From contig JACMZG010000008.1 of NCBI GenBank assembly GCA_018340805.1, positions 80,818,444 through 80,882,443 on the forward strand: a stretch of 64,000 nucleotides of DNA, written 5' to 3'. This stretch comes from Microvelia longipes (taxonomy: Eukaryota > Arthropoda > Insecta > Hemiptera > Veliidae). This document shows, one piece after another, positions 10,101 through 22,617 of the stretch (position 1 is the stretch's first letter; every line of letters starts with the position of its first letter). Under the pieces are notes generated by a model. The model worked only from the letters and a program-made list of their open reading frames with translations. It made no database searches and was not told where the DNA came from. A program made the position numbers and the translations under genes.

Positions 10101-13100
10101 TATACCTAATGTGACGTCCCAAGAACGCGAGAAAAAGCAATGGCTAGAAGTAGTAAAGAAATTTTTCGTGAACGCACATGTCAGCGGATTAATTACTTCT
10201 AACCATTGCGATCCGCGTCCTTACGTCGAAATTACTGTTTTAGGCTATCCTATACGTGGACTGTTAGACTCTGGAGCCTCCAGGACCCTTATTGGTCACA
10301 AGGGCTGGGAAGTGCTTAAGAGTCTCGGCTTCAAGTTAGAAGATGCCAGTGAAGTAAGATGTACTGTGGCGGATGGGAGGCAGTGCCCGATATCTGGTAA
10401 AGTTGATTTACCCATGGTCTTAGATGGAAGTTAAAAGTGATACCCACTCTTGTTGTTCCCTCTCTGGCTTGTTCGTTGATTTTAGGCCTCGATTTCTGGA
10501 AGGCGATGGAGATAATACCGGACCTCGTCAACCAGAAATTTCACTTTTCAGATAGAGTATACCTGTCCGAAGTATTAGTATCCGAAGATCATCTGAGTAG
10601 GGAGGAGAGAGATCAACTGAAGACAGTCACTGATGATTTCTTCGAGTCTATGGGGTCAGAACTTGGTTGTACTAGCATGGTGGAGCACGTCATTGACACC
10701 GGTGACGCTGCTCCAATCAAGCAGAGATACTACCCCGTATCACCCGTCGTCCAGAAGAGATGAATGATGAATTGGACCAGATGTTGGAAAAGGGTATCGT
10801 GGAACCATCCAACTCCCCTTGGTCATCGCCAGTCGTCATGGTGTCGAAACCCGATGGGTCGTATAGGTTCTGTGTCGACTACCGGAAAGTTAACGCGGTG
10901 ACCAAGAAGGATGCATATCCACTACCATACGTGTCCCACATCCTCGACAGGCTGCGGAACGCCAAATACATTTCGACTCTTGACATTAAATCAGCCTATT
11001 GGCAAGTGTCGGTTCAAGAAAAGTCAAGAGAAAAGACGGCATTTACAGTGCCGACACGCGGTCTCTTCCAATTTCGACGCATGCCCTTCGGGTTACATAA
11101 TAGCCCTGCTACATGGCAGCGCTTGATAGACAAGGTACTAGGTGCAGACATCGAGGTATACGTTTTTGTATACCTCGACGACATAATTATTTGTACACCG
11201 GACTTCGCTACACATCTTAAAGTCCTGGACCTTGTCTTATCAAGACTTCGGAAAGCGGGCTTAACCCTGAACCGGGACAAGTGTAAGTTTTGCTGTCCGC
11301 AATTAAAGTACCTCGGGTACGTTGTTGATCACTACGGTCTAAGGGTTGACCCCGACAAGATAAGTGCTATTGTGGATTATCCTCCACCTAAAACCACTAA
11401 ACAACTGCGACGCTTTCTTGGTATGGCGTCGTGGTACCGACGTTTTGTGTCTTCCTTTTCAAGTATCACTGCTCCCTTAACTGCTCTTCTTAAGAAAAGT
11501 TCGACTTGGATTTGGTCCAAAGAGTGTGCGTCTGCGTTTAGAGAGTTGAAGGAACAGTTGATATCGGCCCCAGTTTTAACTTGCCCTGATTTCCAAAGAC
11601 CGTTTCTTTTACAGACGGACGCAAGTGAAGTGGGTTTAGGTGCTATCCTGTCTCAAGAATTACCTGAGGGCGAGAGAGTTATTGCGTTTGCGAGCAGATC
11701 GCTATCTAAACTCGAAAGAAAATATTGCGCCACAGAACTTGAGGCATTGGCTGTTCTGTGGGCAATAGAAAAATTTAGATCTTACTTAGAGGGCCAAAAG
11801 TTCTGCGTCATCACTGATCATTTAGCCCTTAAATGGCTAATGAATGTTAAAGAGCCCAAAGGAAGACTTGCTCGATGGGTACTGAAGCTGCAACAATACG
11901 ACTTCGACGTTGTGCACCGTGCTGGAAAATTGAATGTTGTGGCTGACGCGTTATCGCGGGCTCCTGTTGATACTGTTTTGATTCAACCGGATGTGGCAAC
12001 TGACAAGTGGTATGTTGGTATGCTTGAGAAGGTCAAGGAGAATCCGAACAAGTTTCCTTTGTGGTGTATTGAAAAAGACCAGCTGTACGCAAATCGGTCA
12101 AGAAAGAAGTTAGATAGAGAATCACCGGATTGGAAGTTAGTTGTTCCTAAGAGTATGAGGAAGGACATAATCATAAACAACCACGATCCTCCGATGGCTG
12201 GACATCTCGGCGTCTTCAAGACCAAGCGAAGAGTTATGGATCGCTTCTACTGGCCAGGCATGGCTACGGATATAGCTAACTACGTTACGCGATGCCCTGT
12301 CTGCTTGGCCACTAAAAGCGATCAGAAGAAACCTGCCGGTTTAATGGGTAGTCAGCGCGCACCAGGATCACCATGGCGAATGATAAGTGCCGATTTAATG
12401 GGGCCTTTTCCCCGCTCGTCAAAACAAAACAGCTACCTCCTCGTAGTGGTAGATTGTTTTACTAAATATGCCCTTCTTCATCCTCTTCGGAAGGCGGACG
12501 CGAAAGCGATTACTCGGTATCTGGAAAGACCAAGTTTTCATGGTCTTCGGGGTGCCGCAGTATTTTATTTCGGACAACGGTCCCCAATTTAAGAGCAAAG
12601 AGATGCAAGAGCTCATGGACCGGTTTAAGTCAGGATGCTCTTTAACCCGTTGTATCACGCCCAGAGCAACCCCACTGAGCGGTATAATCGAACTATCAAA
12701 GCGATGGTGTCAGCTTATATTAAAGATAATCACCGCCAGTGGGATAAGCATCTGCCGCAATTAGGATTGCCTTGAGGACAGCGGTTAACGAGTCTACAGG
12801 ATATTCTCCATCATTTCTGACATTTGGAAGGCAATTGCATCCTTCTGGTGAAAGACTTCCTAGTCGTGATGATCCGATAGTGGCACCTCCAGATCTTGAT
12901 ATGAACCAGACGATTCGGAACATGGATAAACTTAAATTGGTTATCCAGGCTGTCCGAGACAGATTGAAAAAGATCCACGAACGGAATTCACATTCCTATA
13001 ATTTAAGACGTAGGAGAGATGAGTTTAATGTTGGAGATACGGTTTGGAAGAGAACGCATTATCTTTCAGATGCATCTAAGTCGTTTAGCGCCAAGCTAGC

Positions 13101-13224
13101 TCCGAAATATGTAAAATGTACGATTACCTCTAAGATCACACCCTTAGTTTACGAGCTAGCGAGTGCAGATGGAAAACCTTTGGGAAAGTACCACATCAGC
13201 GAACTCAAACGACATCCAAGGTAG
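10060..13224 (+). CDS. pol: pol polyprotein, copy 2 (protease-RT-RNase H-integrase; several 1-nt indels)
   Basis: Same domain order as copy 1. Protease DSGA is at 10267-10278. The 610-codon open segment 10760-12592 carries RT with YLDD at residues 138-141, RNase H with acidic residues D287 (TDAS), E326/E328 (ATELEAL), D353 (ITDH) and D396 (VADALSR), integrase zinc ligands H475, H482, C512 and C515, and the first catalytic Asp D545 (SADLMGP). The second and third catalytic residues (DNGPQ and the PTERYNR-equivalent) fall in the shifted parts, about 12570-12690. Indels relative to copy 1: -1 near 10426, -1 near 10760, +1 near 12525, -1 near 12628, -1 near 12769. The last open segment is 12772-13224, ending GKYHISELKRHPR. 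Confidence 0.93.
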
Positions 13225-15136
13225 TCTTCTCCACGTTTTTCATCTCAACGTAAAATCGCCGATTACGATTTAGTTTAAGAAGAGGTTTCTGTTTTTTTGT
13301 TTGTTCATTTATTTTTGTTCTTTGTTCCCCGGGGAGGGGTTTTCGTTTGTAACGAATTTTATTTTAGTTATTCCCGCAATTTGAATTTCAGGGAGATTTG
13401 AAATTTGGCGGGCATTATTGTAGGTCTATTTTTAGTTATGTAGGTAGTTTTGTAGATTGGCAACCTGGAGTAACCGACGCTAGGTGCACGTTTTTTAGGG
13501 GAGGTTACAGGTTGTTGTGGTGAGAGTCACCAAAAATTTAACGTTCATAGTTTTGGCTAATTTTTAATAGTTTTAAACACCTTTTGGTGGATGTTTTTGA
13601 GTTTGCCACAAAAGTGGATTCGCTAAAAACCTTTATACTAGTCAGATCGACTCTACTGATCAAAAACTATAAAAATATAATTTTTTGTGTGTTGGTGTTC
13701 TTTCCTTCAGCTGATTCGGACAAAGTGAGATTTTGTGATCACCAATTCCGACGGAGTCGCGGATTAAATTGTCTAAGTAAAGCTGTTTGGGTTTCTACAG
13801 TACAGGTTGGCCTACATTTTCCTATTTACGCCTGGGTTCAGAAACGGAGTGGAGTAGCCCCGTTCTCTAACCCACCTTCTCATCCCTATCACCACGATCT
13901 ACGTTTTTTTTGTTTTATTTTATTTTTATCTTTCGAGAAGTTATAATTTTATTTTGTAACGGGTGCCCAGTTAAATGCTAGGACGACAGAAGACTGTCGT
14001 TAGGAGTAATTTTGTAAAGGGGCCCCTAGGATCCTATCGTTTTAAGTTTGATTTTATTTTCTTCCTATGGGAATCAGTCTGGGTTTTGTTAACCTTTTTA
14101 TTACAATATACCGTGTATGGTACCACTCGCTCAGTTAGAGGCTTCTCCAAGCACCTACCTGGTCAGGTACTCGTCCACTCTCAATTGAGGTCTCAAATTT
14201 CAGTTCTTTTTTGTTACTTGCCTACCAGACTGATCCCCATCCATATATTTTTCTAATGCAAACTGGGCTTACAATCGACAGCAATTGTAAAGTACCTCAG
14301 TATATTTTTAGTTAAATTCACTTCTAGTTTCATTGTGTTTATAAGATTACCCCCCCCCCATATTTCAGAATCCAACATCATATCAATAACTTACCTAATT
14401 CAGGCTTTTAGAGTAAACTGGCCTTATTTTGGCTCATTACCCTTCAGGTAGCCAAATTTGTTAAGTGTGGTGTTACCCTGTTCTCTTTACCCCCTCCATC
14501 TGACTGGTCTCCCCTTTTGCCAGTCATCCTTCCCCATTCCTTCCTTATCACCTTTACTTACCGTTCTTCCTTTCCCCAGGTAACCTGTTTTAAAAAGGGG
14601 TGGCGCTCAAAAGACCGAGAATCTGCATATGCAGATCAAGAGGCAAGGTGAGAAAGACCCATGCCCTTATTGCACACCGACCTGAGCTGGGTATTCAAAT
14701 CACTCAGAGTGATCCCCTTATTGGGTGTTTACAACTTATTGTCGCCAACTTTAAAATAAACTTGGAGGGTAACTGTTACTACCACTACCACCTGAGGTGT
14801 TTCTGCAGGGTTTTTCCTCAAAGTCTCTACACTGGCACTATTATTATATTATCAAATAGATTATTCTTCTTATGTTTTTTTAGTTCTAATTAATCATCAA
14901 ATCTAAATGTTTTAAATATTTATAAACCTAAAAAGGATAAACAAATAGTATTACAATATTCAACAGAAATAAAGTAATACCTCAAGCAATGTATTACATT
15001 TTCCTAGAACTGTAATTACAAATTCTTTAGTTGGTTTTGATTACATAGATTAAAGTTAATAAATTCATGAATAGGTATATTAAAATTAATAAATATTACA
15101 ATAAATAGTAATAATAGAATAAAATATAATAATGTA
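13225..15136 (+). other. 3' noncoding region containing the LTR, copy 2
   Basis: Counterpart of 4797-6723, collinear and nearly identical, including a poly-C run (14349-14359), a pyrimidine-rich block (about 14470-14575) and an AT-rich end with ATAAAATATAATAATGT. A short open frame at 13584-13946 crosses the acceptor-like CTTTCCTTCAG but shows no envelope features and is broken in copy 1, so it is not called as a gene. Confidence 0.6.
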
Positions 15137-15175
15137 TATATCAGTGAGAAAATAACTAAACTGTTAGGATAGAAA

Positions 15176-15636
15176 ATAATTGAGGGTACGCGTGAAAAAT
15201 CGAGAACGGGGTACCTCGGAACTTATCATCGCCACATCGGATTTGCTCCGCTCATCCTCACTACTTCGGACTAGTTTTCTTTTTTATACATAAAGGGATA
15301 TATTTGTACTAATTTTTTAACTCAATTTGCCGAAATTTTATAATATTTTAAAAAACCTTACTAGTCCTGTAAAATTTTACCTATAAACTTTTTATAGTTT
15401 ACTTATGTCCTATGAAGTCCTATAATTTTTTTATCCTATAAAAAGTGGGCTAATGCTGGTAATGAGATGAAACATGGCACATATGTTAATCTTATGTGCG
15501 ACTATATGCGGGCTACATCTCAATCCCATCCAACTGTCTAACGCCTGAACGGAGAATTGCGGTGACATCCCGGTGTCGGATTTTTTTGCAAACACAATAC
15601 TTTCCTATATACCTATGGTATAAATGAGGAAATGTA
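15176..15636 (-). repeat. dispersed repeat family R1, minus-strand copy
   Basis: The right end (about 15555-15636) is the reverse complement of the family's left end: GAGGAAAGTATTGTGTTTGC followed by an AAAATCCGACACCGGGATGTC-like block. The left end (about 15176-15250) is the reverse complement of its right end: CGAATCCGATGTGG-like, then TTCCGAGGTAC, then CGATTTTT. It begins about 40 bases after the end of retroelement copy 2. Confidence 0.65.
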
Positions 15637-17214
15637 AAAAAGTGTTCCAGTGTACCAAATCATAAAGTATATGACTATTAAAAAGTTTTTGTCTCTAATT
15701 GTGGTATCCCAAACTTGATTTTAACATTATCAAAACTCTAATAGCTGGCTTTTTAGCTATTACCTTAAGATGTCCGTTTTTACGTACTAGCGAAATAAAT
15801 ATTTCATTCATTTATTCTTACTTATGATTAAATCTTCTTCATAAAAGATTTATTTATCTTATTTATTATATTATATATTTATTTATCTTATTTATTTTAT
15901 TTAATAAATACATTATTCTAAATTTATTGATTTTTTTACTGAAACCAGAAATGTGATTTATTATTTTTGTACAAAAGTTAGTTCATAAAACGCAGAGAAT
16001 AAAGAAAATCAATGCTAAAGAATTTTCCTTTAAAAAGATTCCAAAGAAATAAATAAAACATTAACTGGAAAATATTCTTATAAAGTATTACAAAATGTTT
16101 TAATGCCAAAACTTATTTTATTATTTATATACATTTTTATCTTTCTTTTTTTGTGATTTTTATTATATTTACTTCATTTTGTTTTATTATTTTCTTATGA
16201 TTTCTTTTATCCTATATCTCTCTAAATTTTTTTTAACATTAATTATTAATTTTTTATTTCTATAAAGTTGTTCAATTGGTTCATAAATCATTTTTCTCAG
16301 ACTTACAGAAAACTTTTGCAGTATTTAATAAAAAAATCCTACTCTGCTGAAAAACATGAGAAATTATTTTTTAATTTTGTAGGATTTTAGTTAGCTTTTC
16401 GTACAAATATAGCTTACGGAAAACTGTTTGTTTAAAGTTGTAACCTTTATCCAGTGCCATACTGAACTTCTTTCACATTGTTTATGTCTATAGTGTATTT
16501 CTCTTTGGACGTAAACATTTCATTGGTCATCCTCAATGCAAGATTTAGGGGTTTTCAACCTTTTTTTATGCTTCCTTACTTTCCTCCTTAGAAAAAAAGT
16601 AACGTACAACTATTTAAATATTTCGAATATTTCTACTATCCAATTATGTTTTGAGAATTTCAAAACAAAACGCTCTAATATTCTTTTTGGAGTTAAAAAG
16701 TTACACTTTGTTTGAAAACGTTAAGGTTGAATTAGTGAAACAGACATTAATTTGTCTTTCTTTTGTTTTTCAGGTTTTTCGTCTTTTTCCGTATTTTTTG
16801 TCTTCTTCTTTCTAGTGTAGTGATGTAAAGGCGTTGAAAAGTTTCTTCTTTTAAAATCTTCTTTATCACTGACAATGTTGCCCTTTTTTCATTTCCTTCT
16901 TAAATTTCTCATGATTTTTTTTGCTTTGAAGAAAAACAAGAAATGTTTTATTACTTAGTTTCTTTTGTGTTTGATAAATGTTACCTTCAATGCTCTGTTT
17001 GTGATACTTTTTCTCGCATAACATGTTTCTGACGTCACGAGAAACAAGTCAAATCAAAATATTTTATTCAGGAAGTCCCCCTTTCAACAAACCTCTTCCC
17101 CCCTTATGACAGCAACCAAACAAGTTAATTTATTTTTTTAAATTTATTTAGAAAATTTATAATTTAGAAATACCTATTTATTGGTTATCTTCGTACTTTC
17201 GTAAAACACCTAAA
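15637..17214. other. AT-rich sequence, no gene seen
   Basis: T-rich and A-rich runs, short TTTATT repeats near 15830-15910, and no long open frame or recognisable repeat end. Confidence 0.6.
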
Positions 17215-17302
17215 ACGGATAATTCCGGGGACATCCAGGTTTGGGATTTTTTTGCAAACACAATACTTTTCCTATATACCTACGGTATAAATGAGGAAAG
17301 TA
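17215..17302 (-). repeat. family R1 fragment (left end only), minus strand
   Basis: Closely matches 15560-15636: both read GGGACATCC/GTGACATCC, then TTTTTTTGCAAACACAATAC and TATACCTAYGGTATAAATGAG. Confidence 0.7.
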
Positions 17303-18639
17303 AAAATTATTTATTGTCATTTTTTATGCATTCAAATCAAGATTTTTAATTACATTATTCTTATGTCTTACGGATCTAAGAGGAAGAAGTTATTCTCACA
17401 CTGGGTCACATATTGCTCTTAGTCAAAGCTTTTGGAACGACATGTAATCACAACTTCTCTTTGGACTGGATGCCAAATCTCTACGTCTGTAGTAAAAAGT
17501 AAGTATTCTTTGCGAAAATGTCCACGAAAACAAATGCTGCCTACTAGCTGTGTGATCAATCATCTCACGCTCAATCACCATAAATGGCCCTGATTTGAGA
17601 GAAATATCGGTTCAAAATTTCGCTGCTTAGATTAAAATAAATTTTCTACCCTGAGAGAGGGAGGGGGGCTCTCACAAAAAAGTAATAAGAGTGCTGCTAT
17701 TTTGATTTTAAAGAAAGTATTGCAAACTAAACCAACTGTTAAAGGAAATGTCATTTTTTTTCATTTTACATTTTCACTGGACGACCTTTAAAATTATTTA
17801 AGATGTCTTTTTTAAATGCAAGTTTGAAGCTGTTTGTTACGACCTTATCAAATATGCAAGTGACTGTAAAAGGGCGAAGTTGTTTTTCTTTTCGAACCCC
17901 TTTGAGTTTGAAATGTTGTTTTGAAAGGATCTGTTAAAATAGAAGCTGGAGGTGTCGGATAAAGTATCCTTATTGTGTTGTCAGGGTGCAGTTGGAGTAA
18001 GGTAAATGTTAATTACTCATTAATATGTACTTGTCGAGGTGGGGGAAGGGGAGTGAAGCAGTCGAGTATTGTAGTTGAATATCTAGTTAAATATTAAGGT
18101 TGCTCTCAGTTTTTGGTTCCAGTCCATTACAGAGACTCGTCCCTCGTTGCATTTTCTCCCTTCTCTAATGATAATGAAGATGTCTCTGTTGTATAGCTCC
18201 CTTGGGATTTACAAGTCCCTCGGATTACAGTAATTATCAATACTCCTTCTCTGAAGGGGTCTAACGAAAACAAACTCTATGCCAAAACATCCTTAGTGCT
18301 AAAGAAATGTTGATTCCAGTCTTGTTTGACGCCACCACATAGGGAGGTTGTTTTTATGTGAGGATCTGATGCGTGCTTGGGGAACTAGCAATTTGAACTA
18401 ACGAGTGCTTAGATTTGATGGGAGGGGCCGCTTTATTTTTTTGAAAAAGTTTTTGATTTGTACAATTAAAGACAAGTCGTAGGGGAGAGGACCCTTTGTC
18501 TAGTAGAGCGTAGATGCAGGTGGCGCACGCTATGCTCGTGGGATTTCTTGTCCCTATGAGACTTTTAAACACCTCTGTCAACTGTTTAATATGGACAAGA
18601 GGTCATTCTATCCATTAACAAGGGATCAACTCTTACTTA
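17303..18639. other. noncoding sequence, nothing recognised
   Basis: No conserved reading frame. A 75-codon minus-strand frame at 18354-18581 shows no family features. No repeat family recognised. Confidence 0.5.
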
Positions 18640-19250
18640 AATTAAAAATCGTTTACAAATGGAAGCTTTATGATTTATTTTTGATTAATTTACTTTTTTT
18701 TCAATTAGTTTTGGCTTATGCCATGCCTTACCTATGTTTTGAAATACTTAATAATATTGAGTTTTTTTTATCTGTTAAACTATAGATATATAATTATTCT
18801 TATTTAATCGCTTGTGGCTTAGGCCATGCCTTACCTATGTATTTAAATATTTATGTAATATTGAGTTTTTTTATCTGCTACAACACACATATATAATTAT
18901 TTATTTACTTTTCTTATTTAATTAGTTTTGGGTTAGGCCATCCATGCCTTTTCTATTTATTTTAATATTTTATGAGATTGAGGTTTTTATTTATTAAAAT
19001 ATACATATTTTCTTACCTATGAATTTTTCTTATTCAATAAATTTTGTCTTGGACCATGCCTTACTTATGTATTTTAATATTTACTTAATATTGAGTTTTT
19101 CATTTGTTATTATATACATATTAACTTTTCTTATTTTAGTTTTGTCTTAGGTCATGCCTAACATATTTATTTTAATATCTATACAATATTGAGTTTTTCT
19201 TTTGATAAAAAACACATATTTACTTAATTTTCTAAGTAAAAATACCAATT
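18640..19250. repeat. long-unit tandem repeat (about 100-116 bp, five degenerate copies)
   Basis: The block GGCTTAGGCCATGCCTTACC (variants) recurs at about 18713, 18816, 18930, 19046 and 19144. Each is followed by TATGTATTTTAATATTTA-like and ATTGAGTTTTT sequence. Confidence 0.8.
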
Positions 19251-20354
19251 CAATTATTGGTTCCTGGGGCTTCTTTAGAAAACTGTTGTAACATGTTAAG
19301 AAACTTAGATTGAGTGAAACCATGTATAAATTAAAATTTATACGTCAAAGCGTTGTTTTTGTTTGAAAGCTATATTGTAATTCGATTTGCAACGTAAATT
19401 TATTCAATTCTTGAATATGCATGTTGATGCTCATATAAATAAAATCATGTTATTTTTTATTTCACTTTGTTAAAAATAAAAATTACATACATAAAATAAA
19501 TAAAACACAATATTTTTATTTTATAATAATAAACATGTAACTGAATATGCCCCTCTGGAGGCGTAGTCTGTGCCATGGAGGGCATCTTTTAATATTCTGT
19601 AAAAACATGTATAATATTATAGAATAATAAAAATATTTATAACTTTCCCCCTTACAAGAATTCAGATTTTAGATAAAAACAAATTTCGATTCCAATTAAT
19701 TCGATATTATTCTTATCATATTTCCCTTTAGGAAATTTGAAAATATTAAGGGATAGAATTGTTTACGGTTTTTCTATTGACCCTTTAAATGTATCTCCGA
19801 TCCATATGTATGACATTTCCGAGGGACGTGTATCAGTGACGTCATATAGAAAAACCCTGACCCTAACAATAATTCTTAACAGAGTTATTTATGACCTGGT
19901 GCTTTTTGGAGGAAGATTTTTTTTCTGGTTATATTTTATGGTCCCTCTCGAAAATAAATCTAATTTTTTTAGTTGTTGTCTTATCTTTTCAAAAATTCTC
20001 TCCACATCCTTGGTCTTGATACGAATCATACGGTTCGTTATTTTCTTTTTTGGTTGATTATATTAAAGTTGCCCCTTGCAGAATTGTTGTGAGATTGATT
20101 TTTATGATTAAATAAGACCACTTTTGATTTGGAATGTGAGCCCTATATTTTCATCTTTTCCAGTCAGTAGTTCAGTCACGTCTGATGTATTAAACTTGCC
20201 TTGAGTTACGACTTATTTACTGCCTGACGTATACTTTACTGTAGATTTACTTTCATCCAATTTGTCAAATTAGATCTTTGAAAATTATGGTGTCCGGACT
20301 CGGATTAAGTAAAGTTAATCTGTTACCACTAAATACCGTTTGATAAATAACTTA
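19251..20354. other. noncoding AT-rich sequence
   Basis: Nothing supported as a gene. A 106-codon frame at 19737-20057 is T-rich and lacks homology that I recognise. Confidence 0.5.
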
Positions 20355-20480
20355 GTTTATATCATAGACATATATCACTAGATTGGGTATAGCCTATATT
20401 AGTATTTCGGGAGTCTAAAACATTATTTTGGGGCTCTCAGGGGCTCTGTGTAACCTCATTGAAAACTCCTCTAAAACGTA
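20355..20480 (+). repeat. dispersed repeat family R2, copy 1
   Basis: Shares GGGGCTCTGTGTAACCTCA and the flanking CTCTMAGGGG and TGAAAMCTCCTC blocks with 49850-49980 (same strand) and 27890-28030 (opposite strand). Confidence 0.7.
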
Positions 20481-20494
20481 GTTGTAATCGATGC

Positions 20495-20639
20495 TTGTGT
20501 TAAATTTATACTCGATTCGAAGTTATACTTTCTTCTAAAACTATGATCAATTGATGAACGCTCTGCAGCTTTGCGTTCATCAATTGATCATAGTTTTAGA
20601 AGAAAGTATAACTTCGAATCGAGTATAAATTTAACACAA
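20495..20639. repeat. perfect 67-bp snap-back inverted repeat
   Basis: Arms 20495-20561 and 20573-20639 are exact reverse complements separated by an 11-nt loop (TCTGCAGCTTT). No mismatch was seen in 67 bp, so it is very young or kept identical by conversion. Family R3 starts at its right edge. Confidence 0.93.
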
Positions 20640-20876
20640 TATAATTGTGCGAGAGACACCTAGGAAATGTGGGAAATAAGTGGCCATGCTACATCTGGGA
20701 ACACTTTTATCATTCGACGTTCGTTATTATTGATGGCTCGTCATTAACAATCCTTTCCTACTCTGTTTCTTTAGGTCTATCAAAGTGCCATTTAGTTGCC
20801 AGGACGCTCATGTATTTTCCGTGCCACATTTCATGGGTGTCTGTGTCAACTTTTCATATTTTGCAAAACACGGTTT
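20632..20876 (+). repeat. dispersed repeat family R3, copy 1
   Basis: Begins with the palindrome-like CACAATATAATTGTG, then CGAGAGACACCTAGGAAATG. Matches 22273-22600 in several blocks (GCTACATCTGGGAAC, TCATTCGAC, TTGATGGCTCG, TTTTGCAAAAC). Confidence 0.75.
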
Positions 20877-21834
20877 CAACTATATACAAATATAATTTCC
20901 TAACTATTATTAATTGTAACATTTCTGAAGTCTAATTATGTAAAAATTATTTTAATGACTGTTGAAAAATTAGTTGGATTTTACATTTAATTTGTGCCGA
21001 GGCTAATAATTTTGTTGCAATGATAGATTAAGTTAAAATTTACTTTCATCAGCCTTAGCATACTTAGAGTTTTTAAAAATGTGTCCTAAATTTGCGAGAA
21101 AGACTACTCCTGATAGTATGAAAAATTAATTTTATGTGAATTGTTGACTAGCCGATCTCAAGCATGTTTCTGCAACATATTTAATACTTAACATGATATT
21201 TATCTTAATGATTTGAATTTAAAAACTCTATTTTGACAGAAAGGCTTAAGGCTGATTTATGAAACGTGTAAAACAAGTATCATCATCATGAGCTGTAATT
21301 ATATTTAATAATAATGTAAAGTACATAGAAGCAACAAAAGATAAAACTATTGAGATACAATCAAATGCTGCTTATAGTAAAAATAAATAGTTTTAATTAC
21401 ATTTAATAGTAGAATCTTAATTAAATCATATATAATTAAAACCCATCTTGTAATTTTCGTTTAGAACTTTTATTTAAAAAATATCTTAAGTTGGGTATCC
21501 TGAGATTATTAGGGTAAATCTCAGATAACACAGCTATAATACTTTAATTAAATTTGTCTTTAACTGACAGTGGTGATATTAAAATTTGTGTTTAATCACT
21601 TAACTCTGTGTTTTATTTCAATGTTTCTTGTTATATCAAACAATAATGACTGATGTTTATGAGGGTCTTAAGTTGACAAAAGTGAAAGGGGTGTCAGGGG
21701 GGCCCTTAAATTCCACTTGGGCTTCTAATAAATAAATATATTGTTGAATTGACGAACTTTCTCTCTCTCTCTTTTAATACAGTAAACTTAAATTAAACAT
21801 TAAATGTGGACAAAATTTAATATACAGAAGCACA
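20877..21834. other. AT-rich sequence, nothing recognised
   Basis: No long open frame and no repeat family identified. A short CT run (TCTCTCTCTCTC) lies near 21760. Confidence 0.5.
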
Positions 21835-22180
21835 GCATCCCGAAACCCTACTTTCGCTGAGCTCTGTCCGAAAGTTCAGTATCTTTCCAACCCTCCACCG
21901 GCCCGCGGAACTTAGTCGCTGCATGAGCTGGAGACAACGGAAACGTGCATCTAGACTTGTGTCGGGAAAAATCCAACCTCGCATTTGTAGTAGCCTAAGG
22001 AAACCATGTAAAACCTAGGCTGGATTGACCGTCCTTGAAGTCAATACCCCCCAAGTAAACAGTACAAGGGATAGCCTTATATAAAGTCCTCCACCCCCCC
22101 CCCTCTTCCCGGCTGGATTTGAACCCTCGATCTCCAAGTCGTAAGGTGATCGCTCTAACACGGCCAATGATCCTCGGTTC
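21835..22180 (-). mobile_element. tRNA-derived SINE-like element, minus strand
   Basis: Read on the minus strand from about 22180, it starts with a tRNA-like head. An A-box-like TTGGCCGTGTTAGAGCGA is followed about 35 bases later by a B-box GGGTTCAAATCC. A poly-G stretch and a body of more moderate GC content than its surroundings follow. The head does not fold as a full tRNA, so a SINE fits better than a tRNA gene. No second copy in the window confirms it. Confidence 0.45.
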
Positions 22181-22272
22181 TTTATGTTTTAAGAAATTAA
22201 TTCATGTTTCAAACGCTTGAATCCAATCCATTTCTATGTTTCTTTATTCCTATGTAAAAGGTATTTAAAGTT

Positions 22273-22600
22273 GACACAATATAATTGTGCGAGAGACACC
22301 TAGGAAATGTAACAAGCAAAATGCAATGCTACATCTGGGAACTGTTCCATCATTCGACATTCGTCATCATTGATGGCTCGACATAATGTCATGTCCCACT
22401 CTGTTTCGTTACGTCTAACTCATCAGGGCTCCGACAGAGCCTGAACTCACTCTGACCTTCAATTATTTCCGAAGAATATAATGTGAAGTACTTACCAGAG
22501 ACGAGCGGTGCTCTCTTACCGCCATCATGCATGGCAAGCAAAACATATATCATTTGATACTACCTTGTGTCAACTATTCATGTTTTGCAAAACTCGGTAG
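22273..22600 (+). repeat. dispersed repeat family R3, copy 2
   Basis: Same left end as copy 1 (ACACAATATAATTGTGCGAG at 22275-22294) and the same right block (GTGTCAACTATTCATGTTTT). It carries an internal section absent from copy 1. The right end overlaps the inverted repeat 22543-22617. Confidence 0.75.
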
Positions 22601-22617
22601 TATCAAATGATATATGT
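22543..22617. repeat. 22-bp perfect inverted repeat at the right end of R3 copy 2
   Basis: ACATATATCATTTGATACTACC (22543-22564) is the exact reverse complement of 22596-22617, with a 31-nt spacer made of R3 sequence. Confidence 0.9.

Larger units (their letters stand above)
6725..15136 (+). mobile_element. Ty3/gypsy LTR retrotransposon, copy 2 (leader to 3' end)
   Basis: Second copy of the same element, with leader (6725-8126), gag (8127-10081), pol (10060-13224) and 3' region (13225-15136). Differences from copy 1 are few substitutions and private single-base indels, so the two copies arose recently or are partly an assembly duplication. The last shared bases with copy 1 are AATAATGT at about 15136; the sequence after this is unrelated. 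The flanking target duplication cannot be tested because the left end of copy 1 is outside the window. Confidence 0.92.

Noticed and set aside
13584..13946. Open frame after pol that might be an envelope gene
   Set aside because: No signal peptide, cleavage site or transmembrane pattern, and the corresponding frame in copy 1 is disrupted.
20645..20935. 96-codon plus-strand frame
   Set aside because: Lies on repeat family R3 and is not open in the other copy.
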